A stretch of DNA of 64,000 bases from Homarus americanus. Its lineage: Eukaryota > Arthropoda > Malacostraca > Decapoda > Nephropidae. A program made the position numbers and the translations under genes. This document shows, one piece after another, positions 14,401 through 25,713 of the stretch (within the stretch, counting starts at the first letter, position 1; each line of letters begins with the position of its first letter). The stretch is from the NCBI RefSeq assembly GCF_018991925.1, contig NW_024735312.1, forward strand, positions 113,501-177,500, in the 5' to 3' direction. The notes under the pieces are model-generated. The model saw only the letters and a program-made list of their open reading frames with translations. It was not told the origin of the DNA and made no database searches.

Positions 14401-14992
14401 AGAGACCTGTATAGAGAGCATCTGTACTGAGAGAGACCTGTACTTAGAGACCTGTACTGAGAGACCTGTATTGAGAGACCTGTACTGAGGAGACCTGTAC
14501 TGAGAGAGACCTGTACAAGAGAGACCCAGGCAGAGAGACCTGTACTGAGAGAGACCTGTACTGAGAGACCCAGAGACCGTGGTAGAGGAATCTGTATAGA
14601 GAGACCTGTACTGAGAGAGACCTGTATAGAGAGAGACCTGTATAGGAGAGAGACCCAGATAGAGAGACTGTACTAAGAGAGACCTGTATAGAGAGATCTG
14701 TACCGAGAGACCGGTATAGAGGGACCTGTAGAGAGACCTGTACCGAGAGGGACCCTGTATAGAGAGAGACTCCAGAGCTGAGAGAGACCTGTATAGAGGG
14801 ACCTGTACTGAGAGAGACCTGTATAGAGAGAGACCTGTACTAAGAGAGACATGTATAGAGAGATCTGTACTGAGAGACCGGTATAGAGGGACCTGTACTG
14901 AGAGAGACCTGTATAGAGAGACCTGTACTGAGAGAGACCTGTACTAAGAGAGACATGTATAGAGAAACCTGTACCGAACGAGACCTGTATAT
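11411..14992. repeat. 3.6 kb satellite of GAGAGACCTGTAYT/TATA units
   Basis: The core is GAGAGACCTGTA followed by CTGA, CTAA or TAGA, giving 14-16 bp units. From about 13.2 kb onward, ACTGA-type and TATAGA-type units tend to alternate, forming a dimer of about 30 bp. Left of 11.9 kb, TATAGA and TAGAGA types dominate and some units are shortened. Point variants (ACCGGTA, ACCCGTA) and single-base indels are frequent. Minus-strand frames of up to 198 codons (Leu-Ser-Thr-Gly-Leu-Ser repeats) are array translations. Confidence 0.97.
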
Positions 14993-15197
14993 TGTCATAG
15001 CAGAAGGTTCTTAGGCTAATTAATATTTAGTATTTGGTGAATTTTAACTCTGTGATCCGAGAAAAAAGTGCATAATTAATTTTTTATTTGGGGGGGGGAG
15101 GAGGAGGTATTAGTAAAGCTCTCTACCAAGTCTCTTCACGCTGATCAGTTCAATAATGTAAACAGGTTTTTGTATTGAGTAGGTTGAGGTTAGTACT

Positions 15198-15201
<4 letters not shown>
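14993..15201. other. Unique spacer with a G tract
   Basis: AT-rich flank of the satellite carrying a nine-G run followed by AGGAGGAGG near 15090. Nothing else seen. Confidence 0.4.

Positions 15202-15257
<56 letters not shown>
15202..15257. repeat. (CT)n microsatellite
   Basis: About 56 bp of CT. The Arg-Glu run in the overlapping minus frame comes from it. Confidence 0.95.
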
Positions 15258-15262
<5 letters not shown>

Positions 15263-16897
15263 GTTGTAGCCAAGAGGTGAAACGATAACCAATCACCGTC
15301 CACTTTACATTATTTTGTCTTCCGCTTTCATCGTCTTACTTGAGTGATTCTTAAATATATTGCGTGTCTCACCACCTGCAAAAGAAAGAGAAAAATGGAC
15401 TCATGAAGTTAGAAAGTTGTAGTCAAATTTTACATTCAATTAAACATGAAATTGACCTCTTGTATAGTGTAGTGTCAGATGTTTTGCTTAGAGAAGTCTG
15501 GGAACACTGATGGAGTAAGATAATTGCCTGCACTAGACGGGTAAGTTTTATCACATGTAAATATTGACAGCTGTAAGATCTGCCATTTGTAAAACCTAAT
15601 ACTTGGAAAACCTGATTCCTGTAAAATCTGATACTTGTAAGACCTGACTCTAACAAAGTAAAATTTACACGCTGTTACAATAACACGTATACATTGACCA
15701 CTTTGAGAACTGATATTATTAAACCAGTGTGAGGTTTAACCCCAAATTGAATGTGTAAAATATTAAACTTGTGAAATTAAATACACGTTAGAATGATGCC
15801 TGTTAAATATTACCCTAAATAAGACTTGACAAAATTATTTAGAGATTTTATTTTTTAATTTGGTTTCTTAAAAAAAAATATGAGTCCATAAGTTATTTGA
15901 CATTAGTTGTATTAAACAATTTGTAAACCATAACGAGTTTAAAGTTTAAGATGGGTAGAAGTTGGGGATTTCAATCATGTTACTATGCTTAATAGGTAGA
16001 TTAAGAGCTGCTGTTGAAAATTATCGAGTGAAGAATGGTACTAGTGATCACCTTCTGAAGTAAAACTAACTGTATTCTGAAATATTGCCGTATTTTGTAG
16101 TGTGGTAAAGTTGTTCTTGTAGTGGCTGAATGAAATGTTACAATACAAAACATGACAGCCGTTCAACTGTATAAAACTGTAATTCGTTATTAGGTAGTGT
16201 AACAAATTGATCAGTACTGGTTAGTGTTACATTGATTGCTATAATTGGATAGTTTGACCGACGTTAAGGTGTAGTAGAGAACTTGTTGCAGCTACTAACA
16301 GGAGGGGTGAGAGCGACCCCCCACTGTGTGATGTTGGAAGACCCACCATGACGCACCGTGTTCCTCCCGCACCTTCCATTCATTCCCAACATGACCTACT
16401 GTACACATAGTAACACCTCACCAACCTTTTACTTTTACACGAATTAAAATAGATTTGATTTATTATCATTGTTGTTGTTGTTATTATTATTGTTTTTATT
16501 ATCGTTTATTTTTTGTTTTTGTAACCAGGTGCCTTACGAGTTGTCAGGTATAGATTAGATAAGGTTTGACTGATTGTGTGGCATATCATATTTGTGGTTC
16601 GTCAGTCACCCCCTTACTCCCGTTCACTCTGTACGAATTGTTACGTATAATTTAACACCCTGACACGTGTGTTGTGCCCGGGTTGTTAATGTGAGTATTA
16701 GCATGTTCTCTATTGCATCATTAAATCAGTAGGTGTAAGATGTGAGGTAGAGTTGGGAGGGCCGGGTGAAGCGGGCAGCGATCACCGACCTCAATTATGT
16801 CCCTCACAAAAAGTGAATCTCTTGAAGAATTGTTGGCATGTATGGGAGGCTAAATACCGCCACTAGTTATTTGGGTCAGTGAATGTGTATTCTGGTT
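15258..16897. other. AT-rich unique sequence
   Basis: No exon or element recognised. A weak ~17-bp periodicity (TGTAAAACCTGATACTTG variants) is visible at 15570-15650. TTG and TTA triplet runs occur at about 16465-16500. Confidence 0.45.
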
Positions 16898-17105
16898 GTG
16901 TCGCGTGCGTGTTAAGTTCCTCATGAGGGAGAGGACGCTACTCACTCCACCATGGGTATCCTGGTACGTCGCGTGCGTGTTAAGTTCCTCATGAGGGAGA
17001 GGACGCTACTCACTCCATCATGGGTATTATGGTAGTGTCGCGTTCGTGGCAAGTCTCTCATGAGGCAGGGTACGCGACTCGCTTCATTATGGGTCTTGGT
17101 GGTTC
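16898..17105. repeat. Three tandem copies of a ~68-bp unit
   Basis: Copies start at about 16898, 16968 and 17035. Each begins with GTCGCGTGCGTG or a variant, passes through TCATGAGGGAGAGGACGC, and ends near ATGGGTAT. The first two copies are nearly identical and the third is clearly diverged (GTTCGTGGCAAG, GCAGGGTACGC). The unit is CpG-containing and lies next to the CpG-rich region to its right. Confidence 0.9.
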
Positions 17106-17974
17106 CAGAGACTGGATCAAGCATGGGAGGCGACGGCGGCAGGATACACAGTGGCAGCGGCGACTAAGTGGTGAGAGAGGGCGGGCTGCAGACTGTGTGC
17201 TCCGCTATTGACATGTGGTGTCCTTATGACGTAGCGATAGTAGTGGGCGTGGTGAGTCCCGCCCACTGCACCCTTGCTCGCCCAACTGCAACTACTCAAA
17301 ATGGAGTCTTATGTGCCCCCTTGCCAATGGTGGCTATTTGGCCTGGTAGGCTGAGGTGTCCTACTACCCCACCTAGACACCACCTGACAAGATGCGCGTT
17401 TTGCCTGCTTTGTTTTGTTGGTGTGCACATCCTGGTGGCGGTCGCTAAACACTTCGGGAATCCCGAGGTCCGGGTTCCACAGAGCACCAGTGCATTAGGA
17501 GGAGGGAGAGCGCCAAGTAGCTGGTGCCCCGACACTGGCGGCTACCCCTGCGGTCACCTGCGTCGCGCCCCCGCAGAAGGAGACTTGGGCGGGGCGTGGG
17601 GGGTCTCGAGGAAGCTGGCAACGGAGCCATATCCCCGTCGCCCACGCCTATACCTACACCGGACAACACCGGCCACTTGAACACTCCCACACAAGAATTG
17701 GGTCCGGCCGCCTTCCCGGCTTATGGTCGTACCCTGGAGACACACTCAACATGCATTCCCTAAGTTTTATGATTAATTAAAGTGTCGTGTTTTTATTGTT
17801 GGTGTGATCATGCATACATTATGGGGGGAGATCCGTGAGGGCGGCTCGGCAGACGCGGCCACTCGCTGTCCTGCTCGCTGCTTCTCTTCCTGTGGACGGT
17901 GCCGTCGCCTGCGTCACCCGGCGTCACTGCTGCGACACCATCATCACCCACCGATACATCAAACATCCGGGATA
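17106..17974 (+). promoter_or_regulatory. CpG-rich candidate promoter/5' UTR region
   Basis: The sequence becomes visibly GC- and CpG-rich compared with its AT-rich surroundings, with GC boxes such as GGGCGGGGCGTGGGG near 17587. A short inverted pair, GTGGGCG and CGCCCAC, flanks GTGGTGAGTCC near 17245-17270. It immediately precedes a plausible start codon and first coding exon. Open frames of 60-170 codons on both strands (17168-17763) overlap each other and look like GC-rich chance frames. No TATA box or initiator can be assigned with confidence. Confidence 0.35.
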
Positions 17975-18103
17975 ATGGACCCCCGCGCCGCCCACGCTCA
18001 CAATCATCAACAGCAACAGCATTGTTTACCGCACCACCACTACGTGGCAGCCGCGGCTACAACCTCCACCTGCACTTGTCCTCGCTGCCGAAGACTACAT
18101 CAG
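17975..18103 (+). CDS. Candidate first coding exon, His/Gln/Ala-rich N-terminus
   Basis: The ATG at 17975 has A at -3 and G at +4. It opens 43 codons ending exactly at CAG|GTAGGC, a good splice donor, leaving phase 0. The peptide starts MDPRAAHAHNH, then QQQQH, a His-rich HHHY, an Ala-4 run, and a Cys-containing CTCPRCRR end. Such His/Gln/Ala tracts are common at N-termini of animal transcription factors and signalling proteins, but I do not recognise the family. The same frame is open upstream to an ATG at 17804, so the true start could be there. It sits at the downstream edge of a CpG-rich stretch. Without a donor the frame runs on to a stop at 18158-18160. No partner exon is proven. Confidence 0.4.
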
Positions 18104-19012
18104 GTAGGCACTGTTGTCCCTCGCACGGGAGAGAAAAAATGCTTGATAATGGTAGCTTGATGTGAGTGGCCTGAGGCGTAATAGCGTAAATCGCGTTTCA
18201 TGGTGCAGTTAAGGCTGGACAATGACGTGACACATCTGACTCCAGTGATCACTAGTCAGCTTCATTAACACTTGCCTGTACTTGGTGGTGTATTTTGTAG
18301 TGTACAAATTTGCCGGTAGTTTGTGAATTTGCCGCCCGTTTAATTAGTACTGACTGGTTGATTAGAGTTAAATTAAGATGCAAATCTTGATTAATCATTG
18401 CGGGCGTGAGGCCTTCGACTTGAGCCAGCTCCCTGCCACCTGGCCATTATTTCTTGTTTTATGAGTAGAAGTGGACGATATTGTGAATTTATATTAGCTT
18501 TTGGAATCTGTGGAGGAGGATATGAAAATATATGGTGGTGGCGTGGAGTGTGAGGTCCCCGTGTGCCATGACTTAAGTCCTGCCGGTGACAAAGACAGCT
18601 TTTCCCAGGCCGGATGTGCCACACATACACACTCACACACATTCAATTGTGAATTAACTACAATTGTGCTAGAAATTTGGTCCTTGAACAGACAACTGGC
18701 ACTTTGAGGATACATTATGTGAGAACCTACAGTATTCGTGTGGGAGGTCGGCGGAGTTGTTGCGGGGCGGCTCCTGTGTGCTTTGTTGTTGCGTTAAAAT
18801 GTTGCCGCCGTAGCCTGAGTCAACCCACTTGGTGTGCCCCTGTCACCCCACTTGGTGTGCCCCTGTCGTAGGTGATGGCAGTTAGGGAAGGTGTTGCTCT
18901 TGATAGTGGTGAAGTCAAGTGGATCTGTTACTGAATTCAACATTTTGTGGTGGTGGTGGTGGATGTGACACTAATGAAACCAACCAGTGGATGTTGTGGT
19001 GGTGGTGATTTA
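18104..19012. other. Sequence after candidate exon; possible first intron
   Basis: If 17975-18103 is an exon this is intron. No recognised gene. At 18823-18867 the phrase CCCACTTGGTGTGCCCCTGT is directly duplicated. A short (GGT)n run occurs near 18948-18961. Confidence 0.4.
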
Positions 19013-19392
19013 GGGGATAGTTTAGTGGTAGTAAGGTGTTAAGGGGAGACTTGTGGTGGTTGTTAGGGGGTAGTGCAGTGGTATTGAGGTGACATGGTGG
19101 TTGGGTAGTTGTTCGGGGATAGTGTAGTGGTAGTGAGGTGTTAAGGGGAGACTTGCGGTGATTGAGTGGTTGTAAGGGGATACTGTAGTGGTAGTGAAGT
19201 GTTAAGGGGAGACTTGTGGTGATTGAGTGGTTGTAAGGGGATAATGTAGTGGTAGTGAGGTGTTAAGGGGAGACTTGCGGTGATTGAGTGGTTGTAAGGG
19301 GATACTGTAGTGGTAGTGAAGTGTTAAGGGGAGACTTGTGGTGATTGAGTGGTTGTAAGGGGATAATGTAGTGGTAGTGAGGTGGCCAAGGG
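19013..19392. repeat. ~61-bp G-rich tandem repeat
   Basis: About six units, each containing GTAGTGGTAGTGARGTGTTA then AGGGGAGACTTG and GATTGAGTGGTTGTAAGGGG. The later copies are nearly identical and alternate GATACTG with GATAATG, which suggests duplication as a two-unit block. Confidence 0.92.
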
Positions 19393-19481
19393 GGAGTAGT
19401 GTGGAACTGGACTAAACTGCATCACCAGCAACAACATTTTGGGATGAACGACCCCAGGTGACCGCTGCTGGTGTGTTCAAG

Positions 19482-20806
19482 GTGTACCCCTACTGCCTTC
19501 ACTACCACCCCCTACTGCCTTCACTACCACCATCACCCCTACTGCCTTCACTACCACCCCTACTGCCTTCACTACCACCCCTACTGCCTTCACTACCACC
19601 ATCACCCCTACTGCCTTCACTACCACCATCACCCCTGTACTGCCTTCACCACCACCACCCTACTGCCTTCACTCACCACCTACTGCCTTCACCACCACCA
19701 CATCAATTCCCCATTGCCTCCACTCACCACCATCACCCCTACTGCCTTCACTACTCCCTACTGCCTTCACTACCACCATCCCCACTGCCTCACTCACCAC
19801 CACTCACTGGCCTTCACTACCACCATCACCCCACTGCCTCCACTACCACCAATCTCCCACTGCCTTCACCACCACCCCTACTGCCTTCTACCACCATCAC
19901 CCCCATTACCTCTCACCACCACCATCAATCCCCTACTGCCCTCCACTCACCACCATCAACTCCCCATTGCCCTCCACTACCACCATCAACTCCCCACTGC
20001 CTCCACCACACCACCACTCAACCCCCACTGCCCCACCACCACCATCAATCTCCCCACTGTCTTCACCCACCACCATCAATTCCCCACTGGCCTTCACTAC
20101 CACCACATCCCACTGGCCTTCATCACCACCACCCCTGCACGTCTTCACCACCACCACCATCACCCCTATCTTCAATTCCATCAACTCCCCACTGCCCCCA
20201 CCACCAACCATCTCCCATCAGTTCTCCCCACCACCACCACATCAACTCCCACTGCCCTCCACCACCACCACACCCCCAACTGCTCTCACTACCACCATCA
20301 CCCCATTGCCTTCACTCACCACCATCACCCCTACTGCCTTCACTACCACCATCACCCCACTGGCCTCCACATCACCCCATCAGCCTCACTCACCACCACC
20401 CCTACCGCCTTCACTACTAACTCTCCACTGGCCTCTCACTAACACCATCAACTCACCCCTACTGCCTTCCACCTCCATCACCCCTACTGCCTTCACCACC
20501 ACCATCACCCCTACTGCCTTCACCACCACCATCACCCTTACTGCCTTCACCACCACCATCACCCCTACTGCCTTCACTACCACCATCACTACTGCCTTCA
20601 CCACCACCATCACCCCTACTGCCTTCACCACCACCATCACCCTTACTGCCTTCACCACCACCATCACCCCTACTGCCTTCACTACCTCCATCACCCTTAC
20701 TGCCTTCACTACCACCATCACCCCTACTGCCTTCACTACCACCATCACTCTTCCTGCCTTCACCACCGCCATCACCCCTACTGCCTTCACCACCGCCATC
20801 ACGTTT
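19482..20806. repeat. 27-bp C-rich minisatellite
   Basis: About 1.3 kb of the unit ACTGCCTTCACTACCACCAT plus CACCCCT. The last ~350 bp is nearly perfect, while the middle is badly degraded with variant units (CCACTGGCCTTCA, CAACTCCCCA). Because 27 is divisible by three, the frames stay open for up to 323 codons on + and 142 on - as Thr-Ala-Phe-Thr or Gly-Asp-Gly-Gly repeats. These are not regarded as genes. Confidence 0.95.
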
Positions 20807-21923
20807 TAACCTAGAGCAGAAGATCATTGATGGCAGTAGTGTAAAATAATTTGGATTTTGTTGTTGTTGACAAGTAAGAAATAACAAAAAGTTGTTATGG
20901 AATGATTTGTTACTTTTATATATATATTTTTATGATGAGAAAACAAATAATGACTCGTATGTTTATTTGTATATAGTTTTTACTTTGAAGGCGATTAAGT
21001 ACAGGGTGTCCCAGAATTGTAGAACAGGTGTTTGCTTTGGGTTTTCGGGGTGTTTTGCCGCTGTCTTTCGGAAACACGTAATAACAGCAGCTCCTCCTTC
21101 CCTTGGTTGGTACAGTGAGTCATTAAGCCTGTGTCATACCTGAATAATACAAAACAGACGGTAGACTTATTTTACTTTTGAAATAGAACGAATATATCTG
21201 GTATGAATCCAGACGAAGATTTAGACCTTATACCTGTATGCGTGTTTACCTTTGCCCTCAAGTAACTAAGAGAGCATAGAATATAATTATATCTTTTGAT
21301 TCATTAAAATATCCGCAAGTACTAAGATAATGTCAATCAGTTACCGAGTGGTGACTATACACTCTTCTCACCTCGTCTCTCTGACCACCACCATGTTATG
21401 TGTCATGAGGGCCTTCGTGGGTAAGGCCTCACTGGTGTTATGTATTTTGTTTACAGTAATTGGATAGTCTGGTTATATCGTGTCTACTTTATTCGTATGT
21501 TTCAAAGTATACATTTTTTGGGGCTCCATGTATTAACTGGGCAGGTTGTTCTATGTAGCTCCTGGTATTTCGTATGATAGTGATATTGTAACAGTTTATA
21601 TTGCTAAGAAAATACACACACACAAAATGAACAATAACCTCAACAAAAGTATGGACACGGTGTTCTTGTTTGTTTTATAGATATGGTTTAATCTGCTTTG
21701 GTGTTTGCCGTATGGAAAAAAAAAAACAAGGATTTAGCGTGTGATTAATGTTTGGATTATGTTTTTTTTTTAAATCTGTATTGATGAATGTTGATGTTTT
21801 AATTCAAGTGCTTTAGTTAAGTACATTCCGATTTTCTCTCCGTCCTGGGTTGTATACATGAAGTGTTGCCGGGGAATCGTGTTGAAGGTTTGAGGTGAAA
21901 GTTTTTAAAATTTAGTATAATGA
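20807..21923. other. AT-rich unique sequence
   Basis: No gene recognised. ACAGGGTGTCCCAGAATT at about 21001 resembles a terminal word seen in several arthropod DNA transposons, but no matching opposite end was found. Poly-A near 21716 and poly-T near 21762 are the only other features. Confidence 0.4.
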
Positions 21924-22220
21924 GAGCAGCTTCGACCTGTTATAGTACAGTCTAACAGCAGCCTTGACCTACCATAGTACAGTCTAACAGTAGCCTTGAC
22001 CTACCATAGTACAGTCTAACAGTAGCCTTGACCTGCTATAGTTCAGTCTAACAGCAGCCTTGACCTACCATAGTCTAACAGCAGCTTCGACCTGCCATAG
22101 TCTAACAGCAGCTTCGACCTGCTATAGTACACTCTAACAGCAGCCTTGACCTACCATTGTACAGTCTAACAACAGTTTTGACCTACCATAGTACAGTCTA
22201 ACAACAGCCTTGATCTACCA
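21924..22220. repeat. ~32-bp tandem repeat
   Basis: About nine units of CTAACAGCAGCCTTGACCTA plus CCATAGTACAGT. Variants shorten the unit by losing GTACA, and TTCGACC alternates with TTGACC. Confidence 0.92.
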
Positions 22221-22556
22221 CAATGAGACAATGAAGCTTCCTGTCCAAGACACCCGAGATAGTAGGGAAGAACGGCAGCCCACGCTACTGAGGGCAGGTG
22301 GAGTTGAGTGCTGGGTGTAACCTCGGTAAAGGTTCATGAGGTTGCTGCTACTGTTACCAGGGAAGTGGGGGAATCCTTCATCGCCGTAAGCAGAGGTACA
22401 CGCAGCAGGATGTTCAGTGTTGTGAGGGGGGAGGGGGGTCAAACAGGCTGCACCACAGGAACTGATATACTGAAGGGGGCGAGGGGTGGCGGGGGACTGG
22501 TTGATGTGTTCTGTAGTGAGAGTTGGAGAATCTGTGGCGGTGGTGAGACTGGTACA
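22221..22556. other. Unique spacer between two arrays
   Basis: Moderately G-rich. The 88-codon + frame (22308-22574) shows no motif and I do not regard it as a gene. Confidence 0.4.
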
Positions 22557-22881
22557 GTAGTAAGGTTAGGTTAGTGACTAGGGATAGCAGCAAGGTTAGG
22601 TAAGAGATTATTGGGACAATAGCAAGGTTAGGTAAGTGACTTGGGACAGTAGCAAGATTAGGTAAGTGACTTGGGACAGTAGCAAGGTTAGGTAAGTGAC
22701 TTGGGACAGTAGGAAGGTTAGGTAAGTGACTTGGGACAGTAGCAAGGTTAGGTAAGTGACTTGGGACAGTAGCAAGGTTAGGTAAGTGACTTGGGACAGT
22801 AGCAAGATTAGGTACGTGACTAGGGACAGTAGCAAGGTTAGGTACGTGACTAGGGACAGTAGCAAGGTTAGGTTAGTAACA
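22557..22881. repeat. 30-bp tandem repeat carrying GGTTAGGT
   Basis: About ten units of GACAGTAGCAAGGTTAGGTA plus AGTGACTTGG. Each unit contains one GGTTAGG, the arthropod telomere word, embedded in non-telomeric sequence. The 30-bp period keeps a minus-strand 109-codon frame open as a ten-residue Leu/Thr/Val repeat, which is an array product. Confidence 0.95.
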
Positions 22882-25247
22882 AGACTGGGAATTGTAGGAA
22901 GTAACAAGGCCGTGACGGTGACCATAAAACAACACAATACGAGATTAATGTAGTAATAACTGTATGGACGGGACTCATCATGATGCTTGGTGAATAACGC
23001 CTATGAAAGATGTCAAACTTTACTGTATATTGTTATTGTTCGAGGCACAATAAAAATAATAATTGTTTCGCATCAGTTTTTCTTTTTAAAGCATTAAAAT
23101 GATGATGATATTAACTGACAGTGGGTTTTTTAACAATCACTCTTTAAGACCAATTCAGACTTATTATGTGTTTACAAAATTTTGAAGTGCGTCTGTGATT
23201 CTAAACTGAAGTGTCTAATCTAAACTGATTTTATGTTTAATGATATATATATATTTGGATGCTCTGCGTGGAAAAGTTAACGTGCTTGGTCTAATGGCAG
23301 TGTTCGCCTTCGTAATCTAAGCTAAAGGCCCACCAATCCCAGCCCGAGAATGAGACGACATTAATTTTGGAAGTCGAGCATCATTCAAAAATGTGGCGGG
23401 AGAAAGTAGGTTGTGTAAGGAGGGTGTGGCCGGCTTGTGTTTTCTTCCCTCGGGCTTAACAACCCTGAAAGCCGTCATTCTGCCCCTCATTGTCTGAATA
23501 ATTTATAATTTAATGGATATTGGAACAAAAAAAATTATCGAATCACTGAGCAATTTCTTGGTGTTTTGTGGAGCAGCCGTTAATTAGGAGAGTTTTTCGG
23601 GAGTTGTGTCAGGCGCTAGACTGAGCGACTCCATGCTATACATAACAAGTGTAATGTAAGTTGGTGTGAATATTAAGTTACCATCGACACTCTTAATTGC
23701 CATTAGCGTTTATTTTTTATATTGCTGTCTAATCTTCCGCTCAGGTTGTTGTCGTCAGTGGTTTTTGTTTAAGTTGTTGCCAGGTGTAAAAGATGCCGTC
23801 ATCACTGTGTTAGCCAGCAGCAGTCTGCTGTTATTTATGTAATACAGATTGCCATCATGATTGTCTGCAGTGAACACTTTACATGAGGCAGATTTATTAA
23901 CACAAGACGGTGAAGGTGAGGCCAGGTGGACGAGGCCGCTGCTCCTACTCATCGTTGGCGGGAGTCTTTATATCATTAACATGATCGGGTTATTAATGTG
24001 ATCCTTCACCTGGAATATAAAGAGGTAATAAACTATACGTATTGCCTCATTATCAACATTTGTATTACGAATATTTGTTTTTTTTCAGCGGCCAGCCGCA
24101 AGAACACGCCCCGACGTCACGGTCTTCGTTATGAAATGTTAACCTTTCACGTTTAATTAACTTAATCAGTCGAAATAACTCCCCGTCTTGTTTATTGTTA
24201 AGGAATGTAGCATCATTATTCACTTGAGGCGAAAGGTGTGTTGGTAAGGTGAAAGCATCGTTGAAGTGGTTTATTGGTGTGAAGTGAGGTAATAAGTGAG
24301 CCTGAGACAATGAAGAAGTAGGGCAGCTGACTTGTACCATATGTGTGGTGTGTGACTGATAACAACCAGTTCATCTTGTCACTGCTGCCCCTTCAGGCCC
24401 GTGGCGGCTTGTTTGCTATAATTATAGGTGTTGGCGCAGCTGCGGCAGTGCAACTAATCCGCGGATTGGCTGCCGAGTAATTAGGTGTGTCGCAACTAGT
24501 TACTGCGACAGTGGCAACAATTCTAACACTCGACAACAAAACATGAGCCGATATCCGGGTAGTTCCTCGTTATATTCTTGTAGACGATAACCATAACCAT
24601 TATAATCAATATTGTCCTGGACCAATATTCGACTCCATCATAAAACTACAGCAGATGACCAGTTTTGTCAGACCAGAGGACCGTAAAAGTCATCTCGTCA
24701 TGTAGGCGAGAAGACAATAAGCTGAGTCAAGACCTCAAACCCCTGGAGTATTATTCCATTCAGCTGCCCGCCTGGTGGACCAAACCATAAGAATCAATTG
24801 CTCAATATAAACTGGACCCGCTAATTGTTCTCCCTTAACTAGACATAATAAGAAAGATAACACGAGTCATCTAGCAGTAGTCAGGGCTATAGTATGTTAA
24901 CTATCTCCCTCATTAGTGAATATATAATATTCTTGAGACTGTAGCTGTAGTGTACCAGTAGAAGAGTAACCACTGCTCTAGCGACTGATTGATAAAGGTG
25001 TGCACGGTGATGTATCAAGGTAAGGTGACAATAAGTAGCGTTCCCAACTTCCTGGCTGTTGCTTGGGTGGAGGGCCAACGATGTAGTGTGGTCTTCTATA
25101 TCTACTCAGAGGGTCATCTACGTCATAAGACAACTTAATTAAATAACCATCTACATTGCGAAACTACACAAAGAACTATCTACAACATTACCCTTAACAT
25201 CATCTACTTCACCTAGGCAGCCATCTACCTCATTGATCATATTCTAC

Positions 25248-25253
<6 letters not shown>
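22882..25253. other. AT-rich unique sequence
   Basis: No exon, RNA gene or complete element recognised. A tRNA-like head is listed separately near 23280. Acceptor-like TTTTTTTTCAG at about 24080-24090 is followed by sequence closed in all three frames before any good donor. The rest shows nothing. Confidence 0.45.
23280..23345 (+). repeat. Possible degraded tRNA-derived SINE head
   Basis: TGGTCTAATGG at about 23288 matches 9 of 11 positions of the RNA polymerase III A box (TRGCNNAGYGG). About 40 bp downstream, CCACCAATCCCAG loosely resembles a decayed B box. The context reads like a tRNA-Glu-type 5' half. No cloverleaf was demonstrated and no 3' tail is clear, so this is a weak call. Confidence 0.22.

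Positions 25254-25281
<28 letters not shown>
25254..25281. repeat. (AC)n microsatellite
   Basis: About 28 bp of AC dinucleotides. Confidence 0.9.
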
Positions 25282-25282
<1 letters not shown>

Positions 25283-25651
25283 TTTCCTCCTAGAACAAAA
25301 ACGATTTATCCATTTTGTTTTTCGCGGTGGCTAGATATTCCTTGAAAGATTCTCAACCGGATAGCGTTGTTGCAGCTGCCTCTTCTTGTGCTGCACGTTG
25401 ATAAGATTTGTCCTATTTTTTATTATATATATATTTTTTTTCTTTGAGGAGGAACACAGGAAACTTGATCGTTCCACAGCTTGTAGTTATAGACAATTTT
25501 TTTTCTGTGTTTAATATTGTTTGGTGTTCAGTTAATTTATATACAGGGTGATAGGAGTGCAGGTGTTGCATCTGGTTACATCAGGGGTTTGGATCTGACT
25601 TTCTCTCTCTTGCCGTTTGTGTTTTTAGTGTTAGTATTTAATGGGATTTTT

Positions 25652-25652
<1 letters not shown>
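25282..25652. other. Unique sequence, nothing recognised
   Basis: T-rich tracts near 25430 and 25500. The phrase ATACAGGGTG near 25541 recurs in the Penelope-like 3' region near 55999, too short to call. Confidence 0.4.

Positions 25653-25710
<58 letters not shown>
25653..25710. repeat. (AG)n microsatellite
   Basis: About 58 bp of AG. The following 25780-25950 stretch is purine-rich (GGAA and AGA runs), giving a longer purine tract of about 300 bp. Confidence 0.95.

Positions 25711-25713
<3 letters not shown>

Noticed and set aside
17168..17763. 60-170 codon frames on both strands in the CpG-rich stretch
   Set aside because: Mutually overlapping GC-rich chance frames without motifs or matched splice sites. 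More likely promoter or 5' UTR.
19458..20809. Long Thr/His/Pro-rich + frames
   Set aside because: Product of the 27-bp array. Both strands are open, and there is no start, signal or domain evidence.
21001..21020. ACAGGGTGTCCCAGAATT as a DNA transposon end
   Set aside because: No opposite inverted end or transposase remnant could be found nearby.
24073..24250. Acceptor TTTTTTTTCAG followed by a possible 152-bp exon to TTG|GTAAGG
   Set aside because: All three frames contain stops before the donor, so it is not a coding internal exon. A non-coding exon cannot be excluded.
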